Positions 36,776 through 44,710 of a stretch of 64,000 nucleotides of DNA are shown here, in pieces. The position numbers were made by a program, and so were the translations under genes. The notes under the pieces were generated by a model. That model searched no databases. It saw only the letters and a program-made list of their open reading frames with translations, and was not told the origin of the DNA. This DNA is from an uncultured Oleiphilaceae bacterium (GTDB lineage Bacteria; Pseudomonadota; Gammaproteobacteria; Pseudomonadales; Oleiphilaceae). The stretch covers positions 1 to 64,000 of the forward strand of contig CAJXUY010000001.1 of assembly GCA_913060665.1 (NCBI GenBank), read 5' to 3'. Positions within the stretch are counted from its first letter, which is position 1, and the number at the start of each line of letters is the position of its first letter.

Positions 36776-37168
36776 TTACTTTATTGATTGATGTTTGCTT
36801 AACCATAGCACAGCGTCAGATAAAGACTTTGCATTGCCTTGTTGGATCAATGCTTGCAATACCTTATGGGCATTCGGTTTAAGAGTGATGGTGACATCGG
36901 TGTTGGATTGGCGATAGCGCTCTTTCCGAACCGTGACTTTCAAACGATCCCACTGCTGGGTTGTTAGATACTTTTCACACCAGCGGTTGAGTATCTCTGC
37001 TTCATGCTCTAGATCATCATCAAAATCAATACGATTAAGATACTGGCGAAACTGATAGGCGACGGAATTCCCTCGAGTGATGTAATGACTATCCTCTAAA
37101 GCGCGAAGTAAATAGGCATGCACGAATAGAAGGTCTGACGCGGATATTTTATATTTAGGTCGAGCCAT
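36776..37168 (-). CDS. MatP-like protein (candidate ribbon-helix-helix DNA-binding)
   Basis: A 130-residue basic protein with no strong family label. The N-terminal half is helical (ASDLLFVHAYLLRALE). The segment LNRWCEKYLTTQQWDRLKVTVRKERYR followed by VTITLKPNAHKVLQALIQQGNAKSLSDAVLWL has the same order and spacing as the basic region and ribbon-helix-helix of MatP, the Ter macrodomain protein of enterobacteria and vibrios. This is my own visual comparison, so the assignment is tentative. It lies upstream of the fusion oxidoreductase on the same strand. Confidence 0.5.
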   Translation of the reverse strand: MARPKYKISASDLLFVHAYLLRALEDSHYITRGNSVAYQFRQYLNRIDFDDDLEHEAEILNRWCEKYLTTQQWDRLKVTVRKERYRQSNTDVTITLKPNAHKVLQALIQQGNAKSLSDAVLWLSKHQSIK

Positions 37169-37412
37169 TACTTAACAATACCTTGTAACGTTTTTTGTAT
37201 CATAACAAACCCAGAGCATATAGGAAGACGTTACTGTATTACTTTACTTGTAGTAATTGAAGGTAATGAGGGCTTAGTAGATGGGCATAGTAGAAAGAAA
37301 AACGTGGTGTAGCGGGGTTAAATGTTGGTTGGTCAATTTCTAAATTAGCCCGATATTGTTTAGGTATTGATCAAGATCACTTGTATTAAAGGCATTAATC
37401 AACACTGAATAT

Positions 37413-37450
37413 TTATGCGCTAATTTCGGGACTATTTTTTCTTTATGAAC
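37413..37450 (+). promoter_or_regulatory. Upstream element of SBP promoter (enhancer-binding-protein site candidate)
   Basis: TTATGCGCTAATTTCGGGA at 37413-37431 and TATGAAC at 37444 recur, with the same 31-base offset, upstream of the permease gene at 39490. It lies about 160 bases before the -24 element, the usual position for a sigma-54 activator site. The remaining spacer from 37169 is AT-rich without an ORF. Confidence 0.6.
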
Positions 37451-37573
37451 TAGTAAAGCGCACGGAAGTGTAACTGATATTTTGACATACATAATATTAC
37501 TTAGCTACATAGTGGTAAAAAATACCTTTCGAAATAGACACTTAAAAAAATCATTATTTAACATTTAAAATTA

Positions 37574-37588
37574 TGGCACAGCCTGTGC
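37574..37588 (+). promoter_or_regulatory. Sigma-54 promoter of the SBP gene
   Basis: TGGCACAGCCTGTGC has GG and GC separated by exactly ten bases (-24/-12), close to the consensus TGGCAC-N5-TTGC. It lies 145 bases before the SBP start codon and is copied almost exactly upstream of the permease. Transcription would start near 37600. Confidence 0.75.
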
Positions 37589-37605
37589 GCTATTTAATTA
37601 TGTGA

Positions 37606-37631
37606 ATATAACATGTTAGTACAAGTTTATA
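37606..37631 (+). promoter_or_regulatory. Conserved leader with TAACATGTTA palindrome
   Basis: ATATAACATGTTAGTACAAG (37606-37625) is identical to 39681-39700 and lies just after the predicted start of transcription. It contains the perfect palindrome TAACATGTTA; the following TACAAGTTTATA is a degraded form of the palindrome TACAAGCTTGTA in the second copy. A repressor such as the GntR protein encoded nearby could bind here. Confidence 0.5.
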
Positions 37632-37732
37632 TTCCATAAGAGCCAGTAATCCAATCGTTATGTTATCAATCAACCTTCTTTATTTAAACAAGATGGGTTT
37701 AGTAAATTAAATCATAGCTGGAGATACAACGT

Positions 37733-39076
37733 ATGTTTAAAAAGCCTAATAAATTAGTTCTAGCAGTGCCGCTTGCATTTATTTTGAGCGGCCAGTTGCA
37801 GGCGGAAACAATATCTATCGGAATAGGGCACCAGAGCACCGTAACTAATACGGTGCCTGGAGGAATTATTCTCGAGAAGTTAGCTCTGCTAGAAAAGCAT
37901 TTACCGAGCGATGGAAAATATGAAGGAGTTGAATATGACATTGTCTACAAGGACTATACTTCCGGACCGCCAATAACCAATCAAATGCTAGCAGGAAAGC
38001 TTGCATTTGGCGTTATGGGAGATTATCCGCTCATTGTCAACGGGGCAAAGTTTGAACAAGGAGGACGATCGGAAAGTCGATTTATCGCTGTAACGGGATA
38101 CAATTTAAAAGGGACAGGCAATGGGATTGTCGTTCCAGTTGGCTCTGATATCTATTCAATGTCTGAACTAGATGGCAAAGATATATCAACACCATTCGGT
38201 AGTGCTGCATGGGGGATGACACTTAAAGTGCTGCGGGATAATAACCTAGTCGAAAAAGTGAAGTTGAAAAATCAAAGTCCGCCCGTGGGAGTCAATAATA
38301 TAGCGATCGGAAAAATTGATGCTCATGCAGACTTTACTCCTTGGTCAGAGGTGATGGAGTTTCGTGGTACTGGGCGTAAAATTTTTGATGGTAGTGAGGC
38401 CGGCATCCCCACTTTTCATGGGACAGTAGTGGGTACAGATTTTGCCGATAAGTATCCCGAGATCGTTCAATCCTACGTTAATGCAACTCTTGAGGCCCAA
38501 GACTGGATAGACAACGACCCAGTATATGCGGCTACGAAAGTGTCTGAATGGACGGGTATCGAAAAAGAAGTGTTGTATCTATATTTCTCTAAAGGAGGCA
38601 TTACGACATTTGAAGCTTCAATTAAACCTCAATGGCTAGAGGCTTTAAAATATGATCATGCTTTATTAGTTAAAGAGAAAGACATACCACCTTTGAGCTT
38701 CGACAAATGGCTGGATAATACTTACGTTAAAACTGCATACAAAGCACGGGGTCAAGACTACGACTCACTCGTGAATAGTGTAGAGTCGCCTATTATTGAT
38801 AACCCATTACTCGCACCGGCGGAAATGTGGATTGAAGATGTTGGTATTGTTAGTTTCGATAGTGTTGAAGCAATGACGACCATGTATGCTTTAGTGACTA
38901 AAGCGGGCAAAAAGGTCAATGCTACATACGTTTATGATCAATCGACTGGGTTGAAACTATTTGGTCATGTTGCTTTTTTTGTTGAAGACAGCGCCGGTAA
39001 GCTTACTACTTTTATGAAAAAAGGCGATGCGGTTAATGCTAAAGGAAAACAACTGGCCTGGTCAGACGTGATTTAA
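37733..39076 (+). CDS. ABC transporter substrate-binding protein, SsuA/NrtA/TauA class
   Basis: A 447-residue periplasmic binding protein. The signal peptide runs to about residue 24 (LSGQLQA, then ETISIG). The mature part has the family pattern (TNQMLAGKLAFGVMGDYPLIVNG, ELDGKDISTPFGSAAW, DAHADFTPWSEVMEF). It is about 110 residues longer than a standard SsuA/TauA; the tail (AEMWIEDVGIVSFDSVEAM, NATYVYDQSTGLKLFGHVAFFVED) looks like an added beta-rich domain. It is preceded by a sigma-54 promoter and followed by the permease. The ligand is unknown; sulfonate-, nitrate- or cyanate-like anions are the usual ones. Confidence 0.87.
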   Translation: MFKKPNKLVLAVPLAFILSGQLQAETISIGIGHQSTVTNTVPGGIILEKLALLEKHLPSDGKYEGVEYDIVYKDYTSGPPITNQMLAGKLAFGVMGDYPLIVNGAKFEQGGRSESRFIAVTGYNLKGTGNGIVVPVGSDIYSMSELDGKDISTPFGSAAWGMTLKVLRDNNLVEKVKLKNQSPPVGVNNIAIGKIDAHADFTPWSEVMEFRGTGRKIFDGSEAGIPTFHGTVVGTDFADKYPEIVQSYVNATLEAQDWIDNDPVYAATKVSEWTGIEKEVLYLYFSKGGITTFEASIKPQWLEALKYDHALLVKEKDIPPLSFDKWLDNTYVKTAYKARGQDYDSLVNSVESPIIDNPLLAPAEMWIEDVGIVSFDSVEAMTTMYALVTKAGKKVNATYVYDQSTGLKLFGHVAFFVEDSAGKLTTFMKKGDAVNAKGKQLAWSDVI

Positions 39077-39111
39077 CTCATCAAGATAGGTCTATATTGC
39101 TTTATTACTCA

Positions 39112-39138
39112 ATAGTCGGCTAGCTTTTAAGCCGGCTA
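39112..39138 (+). terminator. Weak hairpin after SBP gene
   Basis: TAGTCGGCT and AGCCGGCTA pair with one G-T, enclosing a 7-base loop. The tail is only moderately T-rich. It may separate the SBP transcript from the permease, which has its own promoter. Confidence 0.4.
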
Positions 39139-39191
39139 ATTTGAATGTATATGCATTACTTGCAGCCTGTTATAAGGTACGTTAATAAAGT

Positions 39192-39329
39192 TTATGTATA
39201 TATCTGTATCAATGAGTCTTTTTTTGTCCTTGATAGCCTCTTTATGGCATCAATAACGCCTTCTTTGGGGGTATTTCGAACAACCCCAATCAGACACACG
39301 TTACCATCCTCTATATATTCTATATTCAT
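39192..39329 (-). CDS. Possible 45-residue small ORF
   Basis: An antisense-strand ORF beginning MNIEYIEDGNVCLIGVVRNT and ending DSLIQIYT. Composition looks protein-like (it resembles the start of a STAS or PAS-type beta strand pair), but the ribosome site is weak and no family is recognised. It lies in the spacer between the SBP gene and the permease's promoter region. It may be a remnant. Confidence 0.25.
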   Translation of the reverse strand: MNIEYIEDGNVCLIGVVRNTPKEGVIDAIKRLSRTKKDSLIQIYT

Positions 39330-39489
39330 AATCCGTTTACTTATGCTTCTGTATCAATTGCCTTAAACACGCCAATCGCAATTAACCAAGTCCTCTGAAT
39401 AAACGATGTAAGTTTAGAGTCGATACATCTCAAACTTCAAAATCAATCACTCCTAACTTGTATTAAGTTTTAAAAAACATAATAAAATG

Positions 39490-39527
39490 TTATGCGCCAA
39501 TTTCGGGATTTTTTAAGAAATATGAAC
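39490..39527 (+). promoter_or_regulatory. Upstream element of permease promoter
   Basis: TTATGCGCCAATTTCGGGA (39490-39508) and TATGAAC at 39521 repeat the element upstream of the SBP gene with one change and identical spacing. It lies 161 bases before the -24 element. Confidence 0.6.
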
Positions 39528-39648
39528 TAACAAGAAGCATGCCCCACAAAAAAATTAAAATGTTATTTTAAATAAATAAAACTCACCCTATCAATAAAAC
39601 GTTATAAAACAGTTAGATAAAATTTATTATTTTGGTTAAATCAACATA

Positions 39649-39663
39649 TGGCACGGCTTGTGC
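39649..39663 (+). promoter_or_regulatory. Sigma-54 promoter of the permease gene
   Basis: TGGCACGGCTTGTGC with GG-N10-GC spacing is a better match to consensus than the SBP copy (TGGCACG). It is about 197 bases before the permease start codon. The region from TATGGCAC to the leader palindrome is the same length in both copies. Confidence 0.75.
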
Positions 39664-39680
39664 GCTAATTAAGCATGTAG

Positions 39681-39706
39681 ATATAACATGTTAGTACAAG
39701 CTTGTA
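39681..39706 (+). promoter_or_regulatory. Second copy of conserved leader with two palindromes
   Basis: The 20-base leader repeat is followed by the perfect 12-base palindrome TACAAGCTTGTA (39695-39706), a form often bound by HutC-type GntR regulators. Together with TAACATGTTA it gives two overlapping operator candidates just after the transcription start. Confidence 0.5.
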
Positions 39707-39859
39707 TCGATTGATCCAAGTTAATACAAGGTGAAATTTAACACAAACTGCACGGCCAACATTTTAGCCTGAGTTTTTGTCATCATCGCTAAAGGTAGGC
39801 TACAAAATGACGTTGAGCATTCGCTCTCGTCACTTTCAACTATGAAAGGGCTGAACTCT

Positions 39860-40849
39860 ATGAACGTGAGAGCTTTAGAAAAGTGTACCGACGATAGGCC
39901 TGATGAAGTCGAGAATATACTGTTGCCTGAAGAGCAGAACTTTACAGTCGAAAATCATGATTCTACGAAATCCTCTACTGAGGATACATTAGAGCTAAAA
40001 AGTGACGGTGTGGATCACTCGGTTGGCAGCACGAAAAAAACCCTTAAACCTCCAGTATTGGAAAAAGTGTTCGCTCTATATAAGAAAACAGACTCTCTCT
40101 TCATAGGTGTACTTTCTATTTCGGTTGGTCTAGTGCTATGGCACCTAGCGACGATATATAGTTTTAATTTTTATATTAATTTTCAGAATATACCAACTCC
40201 TCTTTCTGTAGGTAGTGCCTTTATTACACAGTTAGCTGATACAGAGTTCTATATTCATATCCTTGTTAGTTTAAAGAGAATTTTGGTGGCCTATTCAATA
40301 GCGGTATTTTTGGGTGTTGGTACAGGTCTTGTAATTGGACGTTCACGAATGATGAGAGCAGCTGTTTTACCGTATATTGAAATCATTCGTCCAATACCAG
40401 CCGTTGCCTGGATACCCTTAGCAATCCTAATGTGGCCTACAGAAGAATCTTCAATTGTTTATATAACTTTTTTAGGTGCCCTGTTTCCGATTATCTTAAG
40501 TACCGTACATGGCGTAGAACAAACACCTGAAGTTCTTGTAAGAGCAGCGCTGTCTCTTGGAGCTAAGCGTTCAAAAGTATTTCTACATGTAGTGCTTCCA
40601 GCTGCTTTACCAAGTATTGCTTCGGGCTTAGCCATTGGCATGGGAGTTAGTTGGTTTTCGTTGCTCGCTGGAGAAGTAATCTCTGGACAGTATGGGATCG
40701 GCTACTTCACCTGGAATGCTTATTCACTCATCAATTACCCAGATATAGTCGTAGGGATGCTGGTAATAGGGGCCCTAGGCTCTCTATCTACGTTTTTAGT
40801 TAGGTTAATTATGCGGCCTTCGTTACGGTGGACGTTGCCCCGCAACTAA
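39860..40849 (+). CDS. ABC transporter permease, SsuC/NrtB/TauC class
   Basis: A 329-residue inner-membrane permease. The EAA loop that contacts the ATPase is RAALSLGAKRSKVFLHVVLPAALP; six to seven membrane helices run from about residue 80 to the end. About 70 acidic, hydrophilic residues precede the first helix (DDRPDEVENILLPEEQ), longer than in most SsuC proteins. I use the ATG at 39860, which has AAAGGG upstream, rather than 39842, which has no ribosome site. The ATPase follows 122 bases later. Confidence 0.9.
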   Translation: MNVRALEKCTDDRPDEVENILLPEEQNFTVENHDSTKSSTEDTLELKSDGVDHSVGSTKKTLKPPVLEKVFALYKKTDSLFIGVLSISVGLVLWHLATIYSFNFYINFQNIPTPLSVGSAFITQLADTEFYIHILVSLKRILVAYSIAVFLGVGTGLVIGRSRMMRAAVLPYIEIIRPIPAVAWIPLAILMWPTEESSIVYITFLGALFPIILSTVHGVEQTPEVLVRAALSLGAKRSKVFLHVVLPAALPSIASGLAIGMGVSWFSLLAGEVISGQYGIGYFTWNAYSLINYPDIVVGMLVIGALGSLSTFLVRLIMRPSLRWTLPRN

Positions 40850-40971
40850 CGGCGTAGGTGTAGAAAGGTTTGTTGGTTGTTAATAATTTATCAGTGTGCA
40901 GTTCTAGTCTGAGTCATTAGATGCATGCGGTACCGAAAATATGACGTCAATTACTCAATTGGGAATCAATT

Positions 40972-41820
40972 ATGAAAGCTGAAAAGGGGTTGACAAAAGA
41001 AAGGGTTATTCATCAAAAAAAATCAATATCTCGTGGAAGAGTTAATATTAATGATGTCACTATTTCATTTGGGTCAGGCGCCAATAAAAACATCGCTGTA
41101 GAGACAACAACTTTAGATATTCCACCAGGTGAGTTTGTTTGTATTTTGGGGCCATCAGGCTGCGGAAAGTCAACCTTACTGAATAGTGTTGCTGGCTATA
41201 TAAAGCCAGCAAGTGGCCAAGTTCTTCTGGACGAAAAAGAAGTAACTCAACCAGGGCCAGATCGTGGAATGGTGTTTCAACAGCATTCTTTATTTCCATG
41301 GAAAACAGTACATGAAAATATAGCGTTTGGCCCGAAAATAGCCGGACATAGCCAAAAAGAGTGTGATTCTATTGCAAATACCTTTTTATCGATGATCGGC
41401 CTCCAAGGCATGGCCGGAAAACTACCCGGAGAGCTATCTGGCGGGATGCAGCAGAGAGTGGGTATAGCGCGTGCACTTGCTAACTATCCAAGTGTTCTAT
41501 TAATGGATGAGCCTTTTGGAGCATTGGACGCACAGACTAGGTTGATTATGCAAGAAAGCCTCCTAAATATCTGGTCTGAATTTGGAACAACTGTTTTGTT
41601 TATTACACATGACGTAGATGAGGCGATATTTCTAGCAGATCGTATTCTGATTATGAGTGCAGGTCCGGGCTCCATTATTGCGGATTTAAATGTTGAGTTA
41701 CCTAGGCCTAGGCACTCTGACATCGCTACATCAGAAGAATTTGTCGACCTAAAACGAAAGTGTTTGTCCCATATACGTAAAGAAAGTTTAAAAGCATTTG
41801 AATGTTCAACCAACCATTAG
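40972..41820 (+). CDS. ABC transporter ATP-binding protein, SsuB/NrtD/TauB class
   Basis: A 282-residue ATPase with Walker A GPSGCGKST, Q-loop FQQHSLFPWKTV, signature LSGGMQQRVGIARAL, Walker B LLMDEPFGALD and switch His in FITHDVDEA. The ELPRPRHSDIATSEEF tail is common in nitrate/taurine/sulfonate importers. It completes a three-gene importer; each component is a single copy, so the importer would be SBP plus a permease dimer plus this ATPase dimer. Confidence 0.95.
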   Translation: MKAEKGLTKERVIHQKKSISRGRVNINDVTISFGSGANKNIAVETTTLDIPPGEFVCILGPSGCGKSTLLNSVAGYIKPASGQVLLDEKEVTQPGPDRGMVFQQHSLFPWKTVHENIAFGPKIAGHSQKECDSIANTFLSMIGLQGMAGKLPGELSGGMQQRVGIARALANYPSVLLMDEPFGALDAQTRLIMQESLLNIWSEFGTTVLFITHDVDEAIFLADRILIMSAGPGSIIADLNVELPRPRHSDIATSEEFVDLKRKCLSHIRKESLKAFECSTNH

Positions 41821-41947
41821 CCGTGTTTCAATAGCGATTTTGCGATAACGATTTGTTTTTAAGCTCAATTGATACCCTCGTTACAACTTGTCATAACAGG
41901 TAATAACAGGAAGGAAAGGCCATGGTTTTTATTATTGGAGTTACTAA

Positions 41948-42682
41948 ATGAATACTTCAGAGGCTAATGCAGGGTCACACCAGCCCTTGTATATACAAAT
42001 TAAAACAGTATTAAAAAAGCAGATACTTTCAGGTGAATACGCACCATATGAACGGATTCCCTCGGAAAGCGTGTTGATGAAAACTTTTGGTGTTAGTCGA
42101 ATCACTGTTCGCCAGGCATTGAAAGACTTGAACAGCGAGGGGTTAGTATTTACCTCACAAGGTAAGGGAACGTTCGCCAACAAGCCTAAAGCAACACAAG
42201 ACATGCAGCAGTTGCAAGGCTTTGACGAAGCCATGAGACCTAAAGGTTACAAGACCTCAGCTCGCGTGGTTAGCATTCGAGAGCGTGTAGCTGATAACAA
42301 TGTGCAGGAAAAACTACAGCTAGGCGATAAAGAAAAAGTAATAGAAGTACTTCGGGTTCGTTACCTCAATAAAGAGCCCGTATCTCTAGATCGTTCGTTT
42401 TTTCCGGTAAATATCGGAGAAAAGTTATTTGGGCACGACTTAACAGGCGATATTTTTCCGATGTTAGAAGAACTACTCAACCTTAGGTTGGGTGAAGCTG
42501 AAGTGAGCCTAGAAGCTAGGCCAGCTGATGATGAAGTTCTCCAGCAATTAGAGTTAGAGAAAGGAAGCCCTGTTATGTGGGTAGAACGCCTGACTCGTGA
42601 TCAAAATAAACGACCCATTGATTATGAGTATCTTGCAATTCGCGGTGATTCTTATAAGTACTGTTTCAAAATTGAACGTTAA
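41948..42682 (+). CDS. GntR-family regulator, HutC subfamily
   Basis: A 244-residue repressor-type protein: a winged helix at about residues 10-77 (PLYIQIKTVLKKQILSGEY, SESVLMKTFGVSRITVRQALKDLN, GKGTFA) and a UTRA ligand-binding domain (VIEVLRVRYLNKEPVSLDRSFF, MWVERLTRDQNKRPIDYEYL). The ligand is probably the transported compound or a product of the flavoprotein. It stands between the importer and the redox genes, 33 bases before the flavoprotein, so it is likely in the same transcript. The operators proposed in the leaders fit this subfamily. Confidence 0.9.
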   Translation: MNTSEANAGSHQPLYIQIKTVLKKQILSGEYAPYERIPSESVLMKTFGVSRITVRQALKDLNSEGLVFTSQGKGTFANKPKATQDMQQLQGFDEAMRPKGYKTSARVVSIRERVADNNVQEKLQLGDKEKVIEVLRVRYLNKEPVSLDRSFFPVNIGEKLFGHDLTGDIFPMLEELLNLRLGEAEVSLEARPADDEVLQQLELEKGSPVMWVERLTRDQNKRPIDYEYLAIRGDSYKYCFKIER

Positions 42683-42715
42683 AAAATCTAGTCCAAACAT
42701 AAAGAGGATTAAAAG

Positions 42716-44446
42716 ATGACACTTCCAGATGATATTACAGTTACAGATATTGATGTGCTTGTGATTGGCGGTGGAACGGCAGGACCTATGGCCGCCATTA
42801 CAGCAAAGGAGCAGAACCCTAACGCGAGTGTTATGTTGTTAGAAAAGGCAAACGTGAAACGCTCAGGTGCAATTAGTATGGGGATGGATGGTCTTAACAA
42901 CGCTGTAGTGCCAGGTCATTCTGAACCTGAAGATTACGTGAAAGAAATCACTATTGCTAATGACGGTATCGTATTACAAAAAGGCGTTATGGCTTATGCC
43001 CAAGGCTCCTTTGATATGATTCAAAAGCTTGATCAATGGGGCGTGTACTTCCAAAAAGATGAAACCGGTGAGTACGACATGAAAAAGGTGCATCACTTAG
43101 GCACCTATGTACTGCCAATGCCAGAAGGCCATAATATTAAAAAGATCCTTTATCGCAGATTACGCCGTCATCGCGTAACTATCGAAAATCGTTATCAAGC
43201 CATTCGTTTATTGAAAGACAAAGACGGTTCGGTTTCTGGTTGTATCGCTTTAGGTACTCGCGATGCTGATATTATCGTGATTCGAGCCAAAGCTGTTGTT
43301 ATGTGTACTGGAGCCGCTGGACGAATTGGACTACCTGCTTCGGGTTATTTGTTTGGAACCTATGAGAACCCGTCTAACTGTGGCGATGGTCATTCTATGG
43401 CATACCATGCTGGTGCTGAATTAACGGGTCTTGAATGCTATCAAATAAACCCACTTTTGAAAGACTATAATGGCCCCGCATGTGCCTATGTAACGGGGCC
43501 TCTTGGTGGATATACCGCTAATTCACAGGGCGACCGTTTCATCGAGTGTGACTATTGGAGTGGTCAAATGATGATGGAGTTCTACAACGAACTTCAAGGG
43601 GGAAAAGGCCCAGTATTCCTTAAACTAGATCACCTTGCAGAAGAAACAATACAAGAAATAGAACATGTGCTTCATACCAATGAACGACCAAGTCGGGGTC
43701 GCTTTCACGATGGGCGTGGTACTGACTACCGTACCTCAATGGTTGAAATGCATATTTCTGAAATTGGTTTCTGTGCAGGTCATTCTGCTTCAGGTGTATG
43801 GGTGAATGAAAAAGGAGAAACTACCATACCTGGTTTATACGGAGCAGGGGATATGGCCTCTATCCCTCATAGTTACATGTTAGGAGCATTTGTTTATGGT
43901 CAGATATGCGGAGAAAATGCGACTCAATATGCACTTGAACGAGAGATTCCCGAATTAGATGAAGCATTTATTCTCGCTGAACGAGATCGGATTCTCGCTC
44001 CATTAAAACGAGCCGATGGTATTCCCCCTAGCCAGTTTGAATACAAAGTTCGACGTTTGGTCAATGACTATTTACAGCCACCTAAAGTCACTAAAAAAAT
44101 GGATATCGGTCTCGCACGTTTAAAGGCAATGGTAGACGATATTCAACATCTTTACGCCCGTGATGCTCATGAACTATTAAGAGCAAATGAAGCTCAACAC
44201 GTATTCGACTGTGCTCAGATGGCAGCGGTTGCGTCTATGTATCGAACTGAAAGTCGTTGGGGCCTGTATCACAACTATGTCGACTACCCATTAACAGACA
44301 ATGAAAAGTGGTTTTGCCATGTTCAGTTGTTTAAAGATGAACATGACGAAATGTCATGCAAAACAAAACCTATAGACCCTTATGTAGTTGAACTGGATGA
44401 ACACGAAAAAAACGCGTATCAACAAATGCGCGTACAAGCAGTTTAA
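42716..44446 (+). CDS. AprA-like FAD flavoprotein (fumarate reductase/APS reductase superfamily)
   Basis: A 576-residue flavoprotein with the FAD motif VIGGGTAGPMAAITA (17-31), the RSGAISMGMDGLNN loop (49-62) and the C-terminal FAD contact YGAGDMASIPHSYMLGAFVYG. Gene order with an 8-Cys ferredoxin is that of AprA-AprB. The Asn of the RSG.M..LN loop and His at 385 are kept, but the segment QINPLLKD (243-250) lacks the arginine that AprA has in its PARFKD-like segment, so it may use another substrate. Reactants are unknown; a two-electron oxidation or reduction coupled to the ferredoxin is likely. Confidence 0.85.
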   Translation: MTLPDDITVTDIDVLVIGGGTAGPMAAITAKEQNPNASVMLLEKANVKRSGAISMGMDGLNNAVVPGHSEPEDYVKEITIANDGIVLQKGVMAYAQGSFDMIQKLDQWGVYFQKDETGEYDMKKVHHLGTYVLPMPEGHNIKKILYRRLRRHRVTIENRYQAIRLLKDKDGSVSGCIALGTRDADIIVIRAKAVVMCTGAAGRIGLPASGYLFGTYENPSNCGDGHSMAYHAGAELTGLECYQINPLLKDYNGPACAYVTGPLGGYTANSQGDRFIECDYWSGQMMMEFYNELQGGKGPVFLKLDHLAEETIQEIEHVLHTNERPSRGRFHDGRGTDYRTSMVEMHISEIGFCAGHSASGVWVNEKGETTIPGLYGAGDMASIPHSYMLGAFVYGQICGENATQYALEREIPELDEAFILAERDRILAPLKRADGIPPSQFEYKVRRLVNDYLQPPKVTKKMDIGLARLKAMVDDIQHLYARDAHELLRANEAQHVFDCAQMAAVASMYRTESRWGLYHNYVDYPLTDNEKWFCHVQLFKDEHDEMSCKTKPIDPYVVELDEHEKNAYQQMRVQAV

Positions 44447-44469
44447 TTCAAATTTTAGGAGCAGATAAA

Positions 44470-44703
44470 ATGCCTATAGCATCCCAAATTTCAATGGTTC
44501 CAGTTGTTGTTGATGATGAAAAGTGTATTGCTGACAAGGGCTGTCGAACATGCATAGATGTTTGCCCTCTTGATGTCTTATGGATTAATGAGGACACAGG
44601 AAAAGCCCACATGAAGTATGACGAATGTTGGTATTGCATGCCTTGCGAAGCCGATTGTCCTACTGATGCCGTGACTGTAAACATCCCATACCTATTACGC
44701 TGA
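44470..44703 (+). CDS. AprB-like 2[4Fe-4S] ferredoxin
   Basis: A 77-residue ferredoxin with eight cysteines in two groups: C19, C25, C28, C32 and C53, C56, C59, C63. The first group begins CIADKGCRTCIDVCP, i.e. CX5CX2CX3C, with a longer first gap as in the AprB subunit of APS reductase. It starts 23 bases after the flavoprotein and should be its electron-transfer subunit. The protein lacks the C-terminal tail of classical AprB. Confidence 0.88.
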   Translation: MPIASQISMVPVVVDDEKCIADKGCRTCIDVCPLDVLWINEDTGKAHMKYDECWYCMPCEADCPTDAVTVNIPYLLR

Positions 44704-44710
44704 GGTTATT

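Noticed and set aside
39145-39366. A 73-residue forward ORF in the SBP-permease spacer
   Set aside because: Poor composition and no ribosome site; the opposite strand offers a slightly better 45-residue frame, also uncertain.
41983-41998. TTGTATATACAAA-like palindrome inside the GntR gene
   Set aside because: It is the coding sequence for the conserved PLYIQIK start of HutC-type regulators, so the match is explained by the protein, not by an operator.
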